DNA of 43,103 bases from an uncultured Bacilli bacterium (GCA_947627395.1 CANQVW010000002.1:1-43103), one strand, 5' to 3'. Positions 9,545 to 18,607 are shown, counted from the stretch's first letter. Notes: a model not told the origin generated them from the sequence alone. A program made the numbers and translations.

Positions 9545-9573
9545 ATACCATAAAAAGAAAAAAGTGGTATAAT
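9545..9573 (+). promoter_or_regulatory. Extended -10 promoter of the suf operon with an overlapping inverted repeat
   Basis: TGGTATAAT (9565-9573) is an extended -10 (TGnTATAAT) 41 bases before sufC, with no good -35 box. ATACCA (9545-9550) and TGGTAT (9565-9570) form a 6-bp inverted repeat that covers the -35 area and part of the -10. This is a plausible operator position; the regulator is unknown. Confidence 0.55.
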
Positions 9574-9614
9574 ATGTATGCTTTAAAATATACAAATAGA
9601 CAAGGAGAATCAAT

Positions 9615-10433
9615 ATGGAATTGGTCATTAAAAATCTTCATGCACAAATAGATGGAAAAGAAATTTTAAAAGGCATTGATTTAACCATTAAAACAGGGGA
9701 AATGCATGCCATCATGGGACCGAATGGAACAGGTAAATCCACTCTTTCAGCGGTCATCATGGGAAATCCCAAATACATTGTAACAGAAGGTAGTATTACA
9801 CTCGATGGTGAAGATGTTTTATCGATGACGGTGGATGAAAGAAGTCGAAAAGGAATATTTCTTGCCATGCAATATCCAAATGAAATTACAGGAATTACCA
9901 ACTCAGATTTCATTAAGGCTGCCCTACAAGCTCGTATGAAAGAAGGAGAGCATGTTTCATTGTTTAAATTCATTAAACAAATGGATCAAGCTGTACAAGA
10001 CTTAAAAATGAACCCTGATCTTCCCCATCGTTACATTAATGAAGGGTTTTCCGGAGGAGAAAAAAAGAGAAATGAAATTCTTCAAATGAAGATGTTAAAA
10101 CCACATTTTGCTATTCTAGATGAAATTGACTCAGGACTTGATGTTGACGCATTAAAAGTTGTTGGAGAAAACATCAATGCCATGCGAAGTGACTCTTTCG
10201 CAAGTTTAATTATTACGCATTATCAAAGGCTTTTAGACTACATCAATACGACCCATGTGCATATTATGGTAAATGGAAGAATCGTAAGAAGTGGAGGAAA
10301 AGAATTGATTACGAAAATTGATAATGAAGGTTATGATTGGATTAAAGCTGAGTTAGGCATCGTAGATAATGAAGCTAGTAAAAAGCAAGCCATTATTCTT
10401 GGCTCCTGTGCAGTGAACAAAGGTGCAAAGTAA
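9615..10433 (+). CDS. sufC: SufC, Fe-S cluster assembly ATPase
   Basis: This 272-residue ABC-type ATPase has no membrane domain. Walker A GPNGTGKST follows the MHAIM strand, the signature is FSGGEKKRNE, Walker B is AILDEIDSGLD and the switch region is IITHYQRLL, all diagnostic of SufC. It binds SufB and SufD and powers scaffold remodelling during [Fe-S] cluster assembly in the cytoplasm. It is slightly longer than the usual ~250 residues because of a C-terminal tail. AAGGAGA precedes the ATG. It is the first gene of a five-gene suf operon in the order C-D-S-U-B common to Bacillota. Confidence 0.97.
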   Translation: MELVIKNLHAQIDGKEILKGIDLTIKTGEMHAIMGPNGTGKSTLSAVIMGNPKYIVTEGSITLDGEDVLSMTVDERSRKGIFLAMQYPNEITGITNSDFIKAALQARMKEGEHVSLFKFIKQMDQAVQDLKMNPDLPHRYINEGFSGGEKKRNEILQMKMLKPHFAILDEIDSGLDVDALKVVGENINAMRSDSFASLIITHYQRLLDYINTTHVHIMVNGRIVRSGGKELITKIDNEGYDWIKAELGIVDNEASKKQAIILGSCAVNKGAK

Positions 10434-10434
10434 T

Positions 10435-11445
10435 ATGAAACGTTTTGCTGAATACGAAAAGGAAGTTTTTTCCTTAATCAATGAAAATGACCACTATATT
10501 ATTTTTAATGATTGTAAAGCTATTTTAAATAATGTAGATGAAATTGGAGTCGATATTGATGTTGCCAATTCCTTTGATTGCTATGATATTTGCAAAAGAA
10601 AAAGACCAAAAGAAGAAAACATCATTAGTCAAAAAGCAAAGTTTACAACTATGGTTTCGATTCATCAAAATATAGATTTAAAGATTGTTCATGTCAATGA
10701 TCAAGAAAAAGCAATGAATTTAGTTTTTGATGTTGATGAACATGTTCAAGCTCGTATCATGCAAATCTATTTACATATAGATATAGAAATGTCTTCTTTA
10801 ATTGAAATTAATTGCAATGAACATAGTCAAGTTCAATACATTTATATTTCTCATGCTAAAGAACCTATTCATGAATACATCAATACCTACCTTGATGAAA
10901 GTGCTACTTTGTCTTTATCCTCTTTATCCATGAATGAGACTTCTTGTGAGTCTTACTTCCATAGTTACTTATATAGTGAAAAAGCAAAGGCAGAATTTAT
11001 TCATTGTCTTGTTAACTTCAGTTCTAAAAATCAAGATTATTCTTTTCAAGTAGATCATTTGAAACCTCATACCTATTCATCTATGAGAAATTATGGACTA
11101 GCAAAAAACTCATCAACGATGAGAATGGATAGTAATGGAAGTATTGCAAAAGGTGCTTTTCAATCAGAATTAAGTCAAAAATCAAAAGGAATTATTTTAG
11201 ATCTTCATTCTGCCATTAGTGCAAATCCACTATTACAAATTGATGAATATGATGTACTTGCCAATCATGGTGCCTCAATTGGAGCCATTGATGATGATGA
11301 TTTATACTATTTAATGTCAAGGGGTCTATCAAGATCATTGAGTGAAAGTTTAATTGTGAATGCGTTTATTACTCCGTTTATAAGTCAAATTCAAGATGAA
11401 AAAGTTCATCTATTTTTAGAGAAGATGATTGAAGAACATGTATAG
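10435..11445 (+). CDS. sufD: SufD, Fe-S scaffold subunit
   Basis: The gene starts at ATG 10435, one base after the sufC stop, with AAAGGTG as ribosome binding site; an in-frame GTG at 10423 lies inside that site and is unlikely. The 336-residue product is shorter than the usual ~430, the reduction being N-terminal. The C-terminal SufB/SufD core is clear: the ANHGASIGAID segment holds the conserved His278, followed by YLMSRGLS. SufD pairs with SufB on SufC and takes part in cluster assembly and iron acquisition. Sequence outside the core is poorly conserved, so the name rests on this motif and on the operon position. Confidence 0.92.
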   Translation: MKRFAEYEKEVFSLINENDHYIIFNDCKAILNNVDEIGVDIDVANSFDCYDICKRKRPKEENIISQKAKFTTMVSIHQNIDLKIVHVNDQEKAMNLVFDVDEHVQARIMQIYLHIDIEMSSLIEINCNEHSQVQYIYISHAKEPIHEYINTYLDESATLSLSSLSMNETSCESYFHSYLYSEKAKAEFIHCLVNFSSKNQDYSFQVDHLKPHTYSSMRNYGLAKNSSTMRMDSNGSIAKGAFQSELSQKSKGIILDLHSAISANPLLQIDEYDVLANHGASIGAIDDDDLYYLMSRGLSRSLSESLIVNAFITPFISQIQDEKVHLFLEKMIEEHV

Positions 11446-11454
11446 GGGTGAATC

Positions 11455-12669
11455 ATGTTAGATTGTAAAAAAATAAGAAAGATGTTCCCCATTTATCAAA
11501 ACTACCCTGATTTAGTTTATTTAGATAGTGGAGCAACTTCCTTAAAACCACAATGTGTTTTAGATAAAATGAATGAATATTATACCCAGTATGGTGTAAA
11601 TATTCATCGTGGTGTTTATCGCTTAAGTTATCAAGCGACAGAAGCTTATGATCAAGCAAGGCAAATAGTTGCCGATTTCATTCATGCTCATTTTAATGAA
11701 ATTGTGTTTACAAAAAATGTTACAGAGGCGTTAAATAAAATATGTCAAATGTATCAAAAAAAGTTAAAAGAAAACGATGAAATCATCACTTGTGAGTTAG
11801 AACACCATAGTTCCGTTCTTCCATGGATGAAAGCATGTGAAGAGAAAAACATGAAATTAGTGTATATTCCTTTAAATGATGAAGGAAGAGTTACGGTAGA
11901 TCAGTTTAAAAAAATCATTACTCATCAATCTAAAGTATTGGTGATAACTTATGTATCCAATGTTATGGGATATATTACTCCCTTAAAAGAAATGATTCAA
12001 TTAGCTCATCAACATCATATGATTGTGATTGTTGATGCTGCACAAGCTGTTTCTCATTTACCCATTGATGTTAAAGACTTAGACTGTGATTTTCTTGCTT
12101 TTTCTGGGCACAAAATGTTAGGACCCACAGGAATTGGTGTTTTGTATGGTAAAAAAGAACTTTTAAAAACCTTAGATCCAATCGATTATGGTGGAGACAT
12201 GAATGAAGAAGTGGATTTATATCATGTCGACATTAAAGACATTCCTTTTCGCTTTGAAGCAGGAACACCAATGATTGCGGAAGCCATAGGATTAAAAGAA
12301 GCCATTCATTTACTTCAATCGATAGGGTTAGATCAAATTCGTCAACATGAGTTAGAAATTTTAGAATATGCAAAAGAAAAATTATCTCAAATTCCCAATG
12401 TGACAGTCTATAACAAAACCAGTGATATTGGAATCCTAAGTTTTAATGTGAATGGAGTTCATCCTCATGATGCAGCAACTTTTTTTGATGAAGCAAACAT
12501 TTGCCTAAGAGCTGGACATCATTGTGCACAACTTATTACAAAATGGCTTCACTGCATTGGAACGTTGCGTGCAACATTTTATATTTATAATACTAAAGAA
12601 GATGTAGATAAGATGATTGAAGTTGTTCAAGAAGTTGTTTCTTTCTTTCATCAATTCGAGGTGAAATAA
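11455..12669 (+). CDS. sufS: SufS, cysteine desulfurase
   Basis: The protein is a 404-residue class V PLP enzyme. The PLP lysine is Lys220 in SGHKMLGPTG, and the persulfide-carrying cysteine is Cys357 in RAGHHCAQ, the SufS (group II) signature. It removes sulfur from L-cysteine, giving alanine, and passes it to SufU. AGGGGTG sits before the ATG, 9 bases after sufD. The length is normal for the family. Confidence 0.97.
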   Translation: MLDCKKIRKMFPIYQNYPDLVYLDSGATSLKPQCVLDKMNEYYTQYGVNIHRGVYRLSYQATEAYDQARQIVADFIHAHFNEIVFTKNVTEALNKICQMYQKKLKENDEIITCELEHHSSVLPWMKACEEKNMKLVYIPLNDEGRVTVDQFKKIITHQSKVLVITYVSNVMGYITPLKEMIQLAHQHHMIVIVDAAQAVSHLPIDVKDLDCDFLAFSGHKMLGPTGIGVLYGKKELLKTLDPIDYGGDMNEEVDLYHVDIKDIPFRFEAGTPMIAEAIGLKEAIHLLQSIGLDQIRQHELEILEYAKEKLSQIPNVTVYNKTSDIGILSFNVNGVHPHDAATFFDEANICLRAGHHCAQLITKWLHCIGTLRATFYIYNTKEDVDKMIEVVQEVVSFFHQFEVK

Positions 12670-12670
12670 A

Positions 12671-13105
12671 ATGAATCAAATGCAAAATTTATATCGAGAA
12701 GTGATTATGGATCATTATAGTCATCCTAGAAATAAAGGATTAACAGGAAATGGAAAACAAAATCATTTAAGAAATCCTTCTTGTGGAGATGATATAACCA
12801 TTGAACTTGAAATCAAAGATGGCAAGGTAAATCATGTTCATCATGATGGGCATGGATGTTCCATTTGTTGTTCTAGTGCTTCTGTCATGAGTGAAGTGTT
12901 AACCGGAAAAACGATAGAGGAAGCCAAAGAAATTATACATTCTTATTTTCAAATGATTAAGGGAGAAGAAATTCAAAACGAAGACATTTTAGAAGAAGCA
13001 CTTGTTTATCAAGGGGTTGCTCAGTTTCCAGCCAGAACGAAGTGTGCAACTATTGCTTGGAAAGCAGCAGAAGATTTATTAGGAGATCAACATGAAGAAA
13101 AATGA
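12671..13105 (+). CDS. sufU: SufU, zinc-dependent sulfurtransferase
   Basis: This 144-residue IscU-like protein has SufU zinc ligands in NPSCGDD, GHGCSICCSSAS and TKCATIAW. It accepts the persulfide from SufS and delivers it to the SufBCD scaffold in Gram-positive bacteria. GAGGTG before the ATG lies in the end of sufS (1-base gap), and its 3' end overlaps sufB by 14 bases, so translation is likely coupled. An extra cysteine next to the middle ligand (CSICC) is a small departure from the usual CSIS. Confidence 0.95.
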   Translation: MNQMQNLYREVIMDHYSHPRNKGLTGNGKQNHLRNPSCGDDITIELEIKDGKVNHVHHDGHGCSICCSSASVMSEVLTGKTIEEAKEIIHSYFQMIKGEEIQNEDILEEALVYQGVAQFPARTKCATIAWKAAEDLLGDQHEEK

Positions 13106-14498
13106 AGATATTAATGCGATTGTTGGTGAATATCAATATGGTTTTAAAACAGATGTAAAAAATGTTGTTGATTCTGGAAAGGGATTAAGAGAAGATGTTG
13201 TCAGATCTATTTCCCATTTTAAAAATGAACCAGAATGGATGTTAAACTTTCGTTTGAAAGCTTTCCATCAATTTATGTCGATGCCCCTTCCTTCATTTGG
13301 ACCAGATTTAAGTTTCTTAAATTTTGATGATTATACCTATTATATTAAATCAAGCAAGGGTGTTGAAAAAGATTGGGATAAAGTTCCAGGAGCAATTAAG
13401 GACACCTTTGATAAATTAGGAATTCCTGAAGCTGAAAAAAAATTCTTAGCAGGAGTTTCCACTCAATTTGAATCAGAAGTTGTTTATCATAATACCATCA
13501 AAGAATTAGAAGAATTAGGAGTTCTTTTTTGTGACACCGACACAGCTTTAAAGAAATATCCTGAATTGTTCAAAGAATATTTTGGCAAAGTTGTTCCTTA
13601 TACAGATAATAAATTTGCAGCTTTAAATTCTTGCGTTTGGAGTGGTGGATCTTTTATTTATGTTCCTAAAGGAGTAAAGGTCGAAAAACCATTACAATCC
13701 TATTTTAGAATTAATTCAAAGCAAATGGGTCAATTTGAAAGAACATTGATTATTGTGGATGAAGGAGCTAGTGTCCATTATGTTGAGGGATGTACAGCCC
13801 CAATTTATTCCGAAGATTCCTTGCATGCAGCGATTGTGGAAATATATGTCAAAGAGGGTGGATATTGTCGTTATTCAACCGTCCAAAACTGGAGTAACAA
13901 TATTGTCAATCTAGTTACAAAACGTGCATATTGTGAAAAAAATGCAACAATGGAATGGATTGATGGTAATGTAGGTTCCATGGTCAATATGAAATATCCC
14001 GCCTGTATATTAGCAGGTGAAGGAGCAAAAGGAACCACAATTTCCATTGCTTTTGCCTCCAAAGGTCAATACCAAGATACAGGGGCTAAAATGATTCACT
14101 TAGCTCCCAATACTTCCTCTACCATTATTTCTAAGTCTATTTGTCGTGGGGGAGGAAAAGTCAATTATAGAGGAACTGTAAAACAAGCAAAAGAAGCTTA
14201 CAACGCCAGAAGTCATGTCGAATGTGACACCATTATTTTAGATGACATTTCATCTAGTGATACCATTCCATTTAACTTTGTTCAAAATCAAAAAGCAAGA
14301 ATTGAACATGAGGCAACCGTTTCTAAAGTCAGTGATGAGCAACTTTTTTATTTGATGAGTCGAGGCATTCCCGCAAATGATGCTTTACAAATGATTGTCA
14401 TGGGATTTATCGAACCCTTTGCTAGAGAACTTCCAATGGAATATGCTGTTGAATTAAATCAGTTAATTAAACTAGAAATGACGAATGCAATTGGTTAG
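13092..14498 (+). CDS. sufB: SufB, Fe-S scaffold subunit
   Basis: The 468-residue protein has normal SufB length and shows family motifs in order: CDTDTALKKYPE, NSCVWSGGSFIYVPKGV, VHYVEGCTAP and SKSICRGGGK, then a C-terminal helix pair containing YLMSRGIP. It is the main scaffold on which clusters are built with SufC and SufD. The start follows TTAGGAG inside the end of sufU. It is the last gene of the operon; the terminator at 14591 follows after about 90 bases. Confidence 0.97.
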   Translation: MKKNEDINAIVGEYQYGFKTDVKNVVDSGKGLREDVVRSISHFKNEPEWMLNFRLKAFHQFMSMPLPSFGPDLSFLNFDDYTYYIKSSKGVEKDWDKVPGAIKDTFDKLGIPEAEKKFLAGVSTQFESEVVYHNTIKELEELGVLFCDTDTALKKYPELFKEYFGKVVPYTDNKFAALNSCVWSGGSFIYVPKGVKVEKPLQSYFRINSKQMGQFERTLIIVDEGASVHYVEGCTAPIYSEDSLHAAIVEIYVKEGGYCRYSTVQNWSNNIVNLVTKRAYCEKNATMEWIDGNVGSMVNMKYPACILAGEGAKGTTISIAFASKGQYQDTGAKMIHLAPNTSSTIISKSICRGGGKVNYRGTVKQAKEAYNARSHVECDTIILDDISSSDTIPFNFVQNQKARIEHEATVSKVSDEQLFYLMSRGIPANDALQMIVMGFIEPFARELPMEYAVELNQLIKLEMTNAIG

Positions 14499-14788
14499 GT
14501 TTACATAAGATAGATTCAATAGAAATAGATTTTTATACCAGACTTTTCAAAGTATTTTGTGTCTAAAACTCAATATAGAACATAAAATTTAAAAGGACTA
14601 GTCATATCAAATTGTTGATATGAGATAGTCCTTTTTTAAAAGTCAAAATCATCTTTATATTTTTATGAGGATTAAAGGAGCAAAACAGATCATATATCTA
14701 TACAAAGATACATGGATATAGCCAAATTGATTTTCTTTTTAAATACATTCATAATCGTCTTTATTTTACTTTAAATTTATCAAAAAAG
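14499..14788 (+). other. Intergenic stretch after sufB
   Basis: About 290 bases without a convincing gene separate sufB from the promoter at 14789. It holds the suf terminator (14591-14637). An 18-codon ORF at 14665-14721, beginning MRIKGAKQ, lacks a good ribosome binding site. No RNA gene or riboswitch fold is recognisable to me. Confidence 0.6.
14591..14637 (+). terminator. Rho-independent terminator of the suf operon
   Basis: AAAAGGACTA pairs with TAGTCCTTTT (outer stem), and TCATATCAA with TTGATATGA (inner stem), around a short loop, ending in TTTTTT. Confidence 0.9.
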
Positions 14789-14817
14789 TTGAGAAAATTT
14801 ATAAAAAGTGGTACAAT
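14789..14817 (+). promoter_or_regulatory. Promoter of small membrane protein gene
   Basis: TTGAGA (14789-14794), a 17-bp spacer and TACAAT (14812-14817) with an upstream TG (extended -10) lie 28 bases before the ATG. Confidence 0.8.
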
Positions 14818-14844
14818 ATCACACAAAGATGAATAGGAGGAGTT

Positions 14845-15042
14845 ATGTCAAAAATTACGGTATATTGCTCTTTCATTATTTTTGGAGCACTGGGAATGTC
14901 CATGAGTTTATTTTTTCTTTCTATGCGAAATTATTTTTATCAAAGTGTTATTTTATATATCATCATAGGACTTCTCTTTATTATTCTCTTTGTTATAGGT
15001 ATTATTTTATTTATGATTGAAAGTTCAAAAAGAAACCTATGA
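14845..15042 (+). CDS. Small two-helix membrane protein (65 residues)
   Basis: The short protein consists almost entirely of two hydrophobic helices (about residues 5-27 and 32-57), with a charged end (ESSKRNL). It is bracketed by a strong promoter at 14789 and a terminator at 15049, and has a textbook AGGAGG 5 bases before the ATG. This makes it a real single-gene transcript despite its size. I recognise no family. An overlapping frame at 14808-15020 has no ribosome binding site and is a shadow. Confidence 0.75.
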   Translation: MSKITVYCSFIIFGALGMSMSLFFLSMRNYFYQSVILYIIIGLLFIILFVIGIILFMIESSKRNL

Positions 15043-15048
15043 AATTAT

Positions 15049-15077
15049 AATACAGGAAAATTATACCTGTATTTTTT
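15049..15077 (+). terminator. Rho-independent terminator
   Basis: AATACAGG (15049-15056) pairs with CCTGTATT (15066-15073), followed by TTTT. Confidence 0.85.
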
Positions 15078-15124
15078 ATTCTTCAAAATAAAAAGTGAAT
15101 TCAATATAAAATCGTGTCTTTTAC

Positions 15125-15153
15125 TTTTCATATTCAAAAAAATGTTATATAAT
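15125..15153 (+). promoter_or_regulatory. Probable promoter of the degenerate ABC/LtaS cluster
   Basis: TTTTCA (15125-15130), a 17-bp spacer and TATAAT (15148-15153) lie 21 bases before the ATG at 15175. The -10 is perfect and the -35 is weak. Confidence 0.55.
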
Positions 15154-15174
15154 AAATAAAAGTAGGTGTTCAAA

Positions 15175-15990
15175 ATGATTGAAATTAAAAACCTTAAATT
15201 ACACCAATATACGATAAATACAACCATTAAAGAAAATCAAAATGTTGGAATATATTCTAGGCAAGATCAGCTATTGAAGGAACTTCTTTTAATTGTCGCA
15301 GGAATTAATCCAAGTAAAAATTGCTTTTATTATCAAAAGCCTTTATTTGATGATGAAACTTATTTTAAAGAGCGCATTTATATGGATTGTGAAAAAGAAT
15401 ATATAAACACATTAAAAGCGAATCGAATTGAAGAAGTGTTAGCATTAAAATATCATAAAGTATTTCATCAAGAACAATTTAAAAAATATGTAAAAGATTT
15501 GCGTATTCGATGTGAAGGAACATATCAAGATGAATATAAATTTACAAAAGTAGGAAATCAACTTGTTAATTTATGTTTTGGATTATGTATTTTTTCTTTA
15601 CGTTTATTCTATCACCCTTTTTCATTTCTTCAAGATAGGAAGCAATATGAATATTTAAAAAATGAAATGAGGATCAATAGAGGCAATATCCTCGCTTTAG
15701 AGAGTCTTCAAAAATACCAAGGTGTACTAGATACTTTAATCATTTTAAGTAATCAACAAGTTTATGAATTTCACGACTTAAATACACGCTTACTTGTTGT
15801 GAAAGGATTGATCGATAGTGAATTTGTTATAGATGATCTTGAATTAAAGAATATTTTATTATTTAAATCTATTCATCAAGATGCTTTTATTATTCGCGAT
15901 GAACTCACCAAAGAAAAAAGAAAAAAATTACATCAAATGAAAGCGGAAATTCTTTCAATTCCTGTTCTTAAGTTGGAGGAGTATTTATGA
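15175..15990 (+). CDS. ABC-transporter ATPase homologue lacking catalytic motifs
   Basis: The 271-residue protein starts at ATG 15175 behind AGGTG; a GTG at 15166 lies inside that site. The N-terminus (MIEIKNLKL, then VGIYS) follows the register of an ABC-2 ATPase, and LLLIVAGINPSK resembles the helix and turn after the P-loop. However, the P-loop position reads YSRQDQLLK, without GxGK. FTKVGNQLVNL stands where YSxGxxQR would be, the Walker B acidic pair is gone (FSFLQDR), and IILSNQQ replaces the switch ISSH. It overlaps an ABC-2-like permease gene by an ATGA. I infer a non-hydrolysing structural or regulatory subunit; the homology is by pattern only and should be tested by structure prediction. 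Confidence 0.55.
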   Translation: MIEIKNLKLHQYTINTTIKENQNVGIYSRQDQLLKELLLIVAGINPSKNCFYYQKPLFDDETYFKERIYMDCEKEYINTLKANRIEEVLALKYHKVFHQEQFKKYVKDLRIRCEGTYQDEYKFTKVGNQLVNLCFGLCIFSLRLFYHPFSFLQDRKQYEYLKNEMRINRGNILALESLQKYQGVLDTLIILSNQQVYEFHDLNTRLLVVKGLIDSEFVIDDLELKNILLFKSIHQDAFIIRDELTKEKRKKLHQMKAEILSIPVLKLEEYL

Positions 15991-16529
15991 AAAAATATTC
16001 CGTATGCATTTATTTTGGAATGACGCTTTTACTGATGTTTTTAGTAGATATATTACTAAAAGAAGAAGCAAGTTATTCTTTATATATCCTCTCTTTAACA
16101 ACAGGTGTTTTTTCATTTTTGATTGGTCAGATGTACTCCTTAAAAGATCATCGATTAGGTTTTGGAAAAACAAGAAGGCAATTAGAAAAAGAATTTATTG
16201 TTCATTTAGGAATGGTCATTCTTTTTTCTATAGTTTCTATTGCTTTAAATTATTTATTCATCTTTTGCATTTATAGAGTATTTGCTCCCCAAATTCGAAT
16301 GATTATATTTACCTACCTTTTAGCGCTTTATTTAGGTATGTTGGGTTTATTGGTACAAAATGTGAACATAAAATATGGAATTTTCATTTTTATTGGTGGA
16401 GTTATGATTCTAGTTGGAACATTCTTTATTCCAAATCGTGTCATTTGTGATGTGATTCTTGCTTTTTTTATTGTTTTATTTTATATACTGAACAAAATTT
16501 TGTTTCGTAAAATACAGTTAAGGGGGTGA
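15987..16529 (+). CDS. Multi-pass membrane protein, ABC-2 permease-like
   Basis: The 180-residue protein has about five to six hydrophobic helices. After the second helix LGFGKTRRQLEKEF resembles the cytoplasmic coupling segment of ABC-2 permeases (GxSR/GKTR followed by a helix). It is translationally coupled to the degenerate ATPase by ATGA and its stop lies in the ribosome binding site of the LtaS-type gene. At 180 residues it is short for a full permease. No cargo can be named; the envelope genes downstream suggest a link to surface polymers, which is inference. Confidence 0.55.
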   Translation: MKKYSVCIYFGMTLLLMFLVDILLKEEASYSLYILSLTTGVFSFLIGQMYSLKDHRLGFGKTRRQLEKEFIVHLGMVILFSIVSIALNYLFIFCIYRVFAPQIRMIIFTYLLALYLGMLGLLVQNVNIKYGIFIFIGGVMILVGTFFIPNRVICDVILAFFIVLFYILNKILFRKIQLRG

Positions 16530-16534
16530 AGCAT

Positions 16535-18550
16535 ATGAATTCATTAGAAAGAAGAACAAATCTAAAAAAATGGATCTTTTTTCTCTTGTTTATTTTGTTG
16601 AATACATTGAACTGTTTTTTATGTACAACCTCATTTTTTAATGCTGAACTTAGTCCTTATCCTTTAACGGGAATGATGATGTTTAATTTTCTTTTGGGTT
16701 CTATTGGGATGGACCTTTTATGGATTGCTTCAAGTATCTTAATTTTTAAATTAGATCGACATCGATTCCAATATCTTATTGTCATTTCAAGTATTAATAC
16801 ACTTTTATGTTTTGCTCTTTGTATTTTTGTTTATAACTTTGGAATGATGTTTTCCTTCACAAATCTTAAAGCCTTAAATAATCCTGCAGGGGCAATGGCT
16901 TATGAATTCTTTTTTGATGCTTTACTCAGTTTACTCGCCAATGGACAATATATGACTTTCATTCCTTTAGGTGTATTCGTACTTTATTACTTTATTTTCT
17001 TAAATAAAAAACATGATGAAGTTTTTGATACCAATATGTTTGGAGGACTAAAACTAAAAAGAATTTTTGGATGTACAATCCTAGTGATCTCTTCTCTTTC
17101 GATCATATCCTCACAATTCTTATATAGTGCTCGCATTCATAATACTTGGTTTGAAAAGAATGAAAGCCCACTTTATGGAATTCAAAATTGTGGAATGTGG
17201 AACTACTATGTGCGAGATGCCATTCAATGCTATTTTGTATCAGACTCACTTTCTTCTAAAGAAAAAGAAGAAACCAAAGAAGAATTGTCTTTCTATACAA
17301 AGAAAGAAAGAACAAGTGAAATTGATCACCAAGTGTATGGGAATAGCATATATGAAGGATCATTTGAAGGAAAAAATCTTCTTCTAATTCAAATGGAATC
17401 CATGAATAATTTTACGGTTGGACTTACAGTTCATGGAAAAGAAATTACTCCTAATTTAAATAAAATGATAGAAAATGGTCTATATTGGAATCATTTTTAT
17501 ACTACTGTTGGGATTGGAAATACTTCTGATGCTGAATTTAGTGCCATGACAGGATTAAGACCTACAGGGTCTAGAATGACAGTTTATGAAGATGTTTTTC
17601 ATAGTTATCCAACGTTAGCTAAAGATTTTAAAGATAAAGGATATCAAACTTTTTCCATTCATGGAAATACAGGTGTTTTTTATAATCGCTTCACTGTTCA
17701 TAAAGAGGTCTATGGATTTGATCAACATTATGATATTACCCATTTTCCAAATTATCAAAATTATATTCATACGAGAATTGCTGATGAAGATTTATTAAAT
17801 GAAACTATTTCATTAATGTCTGATTCAAACAATCCAACATTCGCTTTTGCTATTTTAGTTTCTTGTCATATCCCATATGAAGAAGATAGCAATGTGAGAA
17901 AAGTTTTAAATGCTCAAGGTTTTTCTTTAAAAGAGGATGTTAAAGGAGATTTACTTCGAGGATATTTAGAACATACATATTATGTAGATTATTGTTTAGG
18001 TCAACTTTTATCTTCATTAGAAGAAAAGCAATTATTAAATCAAACCATCATTGCTTTATATGGAGATCATGGAGGAACCATTTCTCATCATAATTATCAT
18101 ACCGACCATTCCATTTTTTCTTATCTACCTTTTCATGATGAAATGAATCATATGAATTGGAACGATTTAGATACTTTTTCCTTTCGTCAAGTTACACAAG
18201 AAATTCCTTTCTTAATTTACGAAGGAAGTGAAGAAAAGAAGATTGCACCACAACAATTTGGTCAAGTTCGTAGTCAAGTCGACATCAAAAGAACCATGGA
18301 TAGTTTATTTTCTTTATCTTCTTCTTATTATTTTGGTGTTGATGCTTTAGGAAATGAACCAACTTTTCATTATGCACCTAGAACATTAGATGTCATGTGT
18401 GATGCGGGAATGATAAGTGCAACCTCCCTAGAGTATCATGGGCTATCTAATGAAGTTGTGGATCCTAAAAAGTTATTGCAAATCAAGAATCTTGCATTAA
18501 AACAAAAACAGCTGAATGATCGACTATTAAAATATGACTTATTTTCTTAA
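16535..18550 (+). CDS. Lipoteichoic acid synthase family protein (LtaS-type)
   Basis: The 671-residue protein has five N-terminal membrane helices (to about residue 200) followed by an extracellular sulfatase-fold domain. Family residues are visible: the metal-binding Glu in LIQMES, the catalytic Thr330 in GNTSDAEF, and the Asp-His pair in LYGDHGG. LtaS polymerises glycerol phosphate from phosphatidylglycerol onto a lipid anchor outside the membrane. ATG 16535 is preferred because AGGGGGTG sits 6 bases before it; a GTG at 16526 is inside that site. It could instead be a primase- or YvgJ-type paralogue, so no gene symbol is given. It is probably co-transcribed with the two genes upstream. Confidence 0.88.
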   Translation: MNSLERRTNLKKWIFFLLFILLNTLNCFLCTTSFFNAELSPYPLTGMMMFNFLLGSIGMDLLWIASSILIFKLDRHRFQYLIVISSINTLLCFALCIFVYNFGMMFSFTNLKALNNPAGAMAYEFFFDALLSLLANGQYMTFIPLGVFVLYYFIFLNKKHDEVFDTNMFGGLKLKRIFGCTILVISSLSIISSQFLYSARIHNTWFEKNESPLYGIQNCGMWNYYVRDAIQCYFVSDSLSSKEKEETKEELSFYTKKERTSEIDHQVYGNSIYEGSFEGKNLLLIQMESMNNFTVGLTVHGKEITPNLNKMIENGLYWNHFYTTVGIGNTSDAEFSAMTGLRPTGSRMTVYEDVFHSYPTLAKDFKDKGYQTFSIHGNTGVFYNRFTVHKEVYGFDQHYDITHFPNYQNYIHTRIADEDLLNETISLMSDSNNPTFAFAILVSCHIPYEEDSNVRKVLNAQGFSLKEDVKGDLLRGYLEHTYYVDYCLGQLLSSLEEKQLLNQTIIALYGDHGGTISHHNYHTDHSIFSYLPFHDEMNHMNWNDLDTFSFRQVTQEIPFLIYEGSEEKKIAPQQFGQVRSQVDIKRTMDSLFSLSSSYYFGVDALGNEPTFHYAPRTLDVMCDAGMISATSLEYHGLSNEVVDPKKLLQIKNLALKQKQLNDRLLKYDLFS

Positions 18551-18568
18551 AAAACGGAATAAAAAAAC

Positions 18569-18602
18569 AAATCCCTCATACATTGCTATGGGGGATTTTA
18601 AT
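18569..18602 (+). terminator. Hairpin between ltaS-type gene and hydrolase; terminator or RBS-masking element
   Basis: A 12-bp stem (18569-18580 with 18587-18598, one G-T pair) around a 6-base loop lies after the LtaS-type stop. It ends in TTTT with no longer T run. Its 3' arm contains GGGGGA, the only purine-rich stretch before the next ATG at 18608, so it may also hide that ribosome binding site. Confidence 0.6.
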
Positions 18603-18607
18603 ATTCT

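Noticed and set aside
9638..9973. 111-codon minus-strand frame inside sufC
   Set aside because: It is antisense to conserved SufC motifs, without start signals.
14665..14721. 18-codon ORF (MRIKGAKQ...) after sufB
   Set aside because: It is short, with no usable ribosome binding site and no similarity that I recognise.
14808..15020. 70-codon frame overlapping the 65-residue membrane protein
   Set aside because: Its start lies in the promoter and it has no ribosome binding site; the other frame has AGGAGG.
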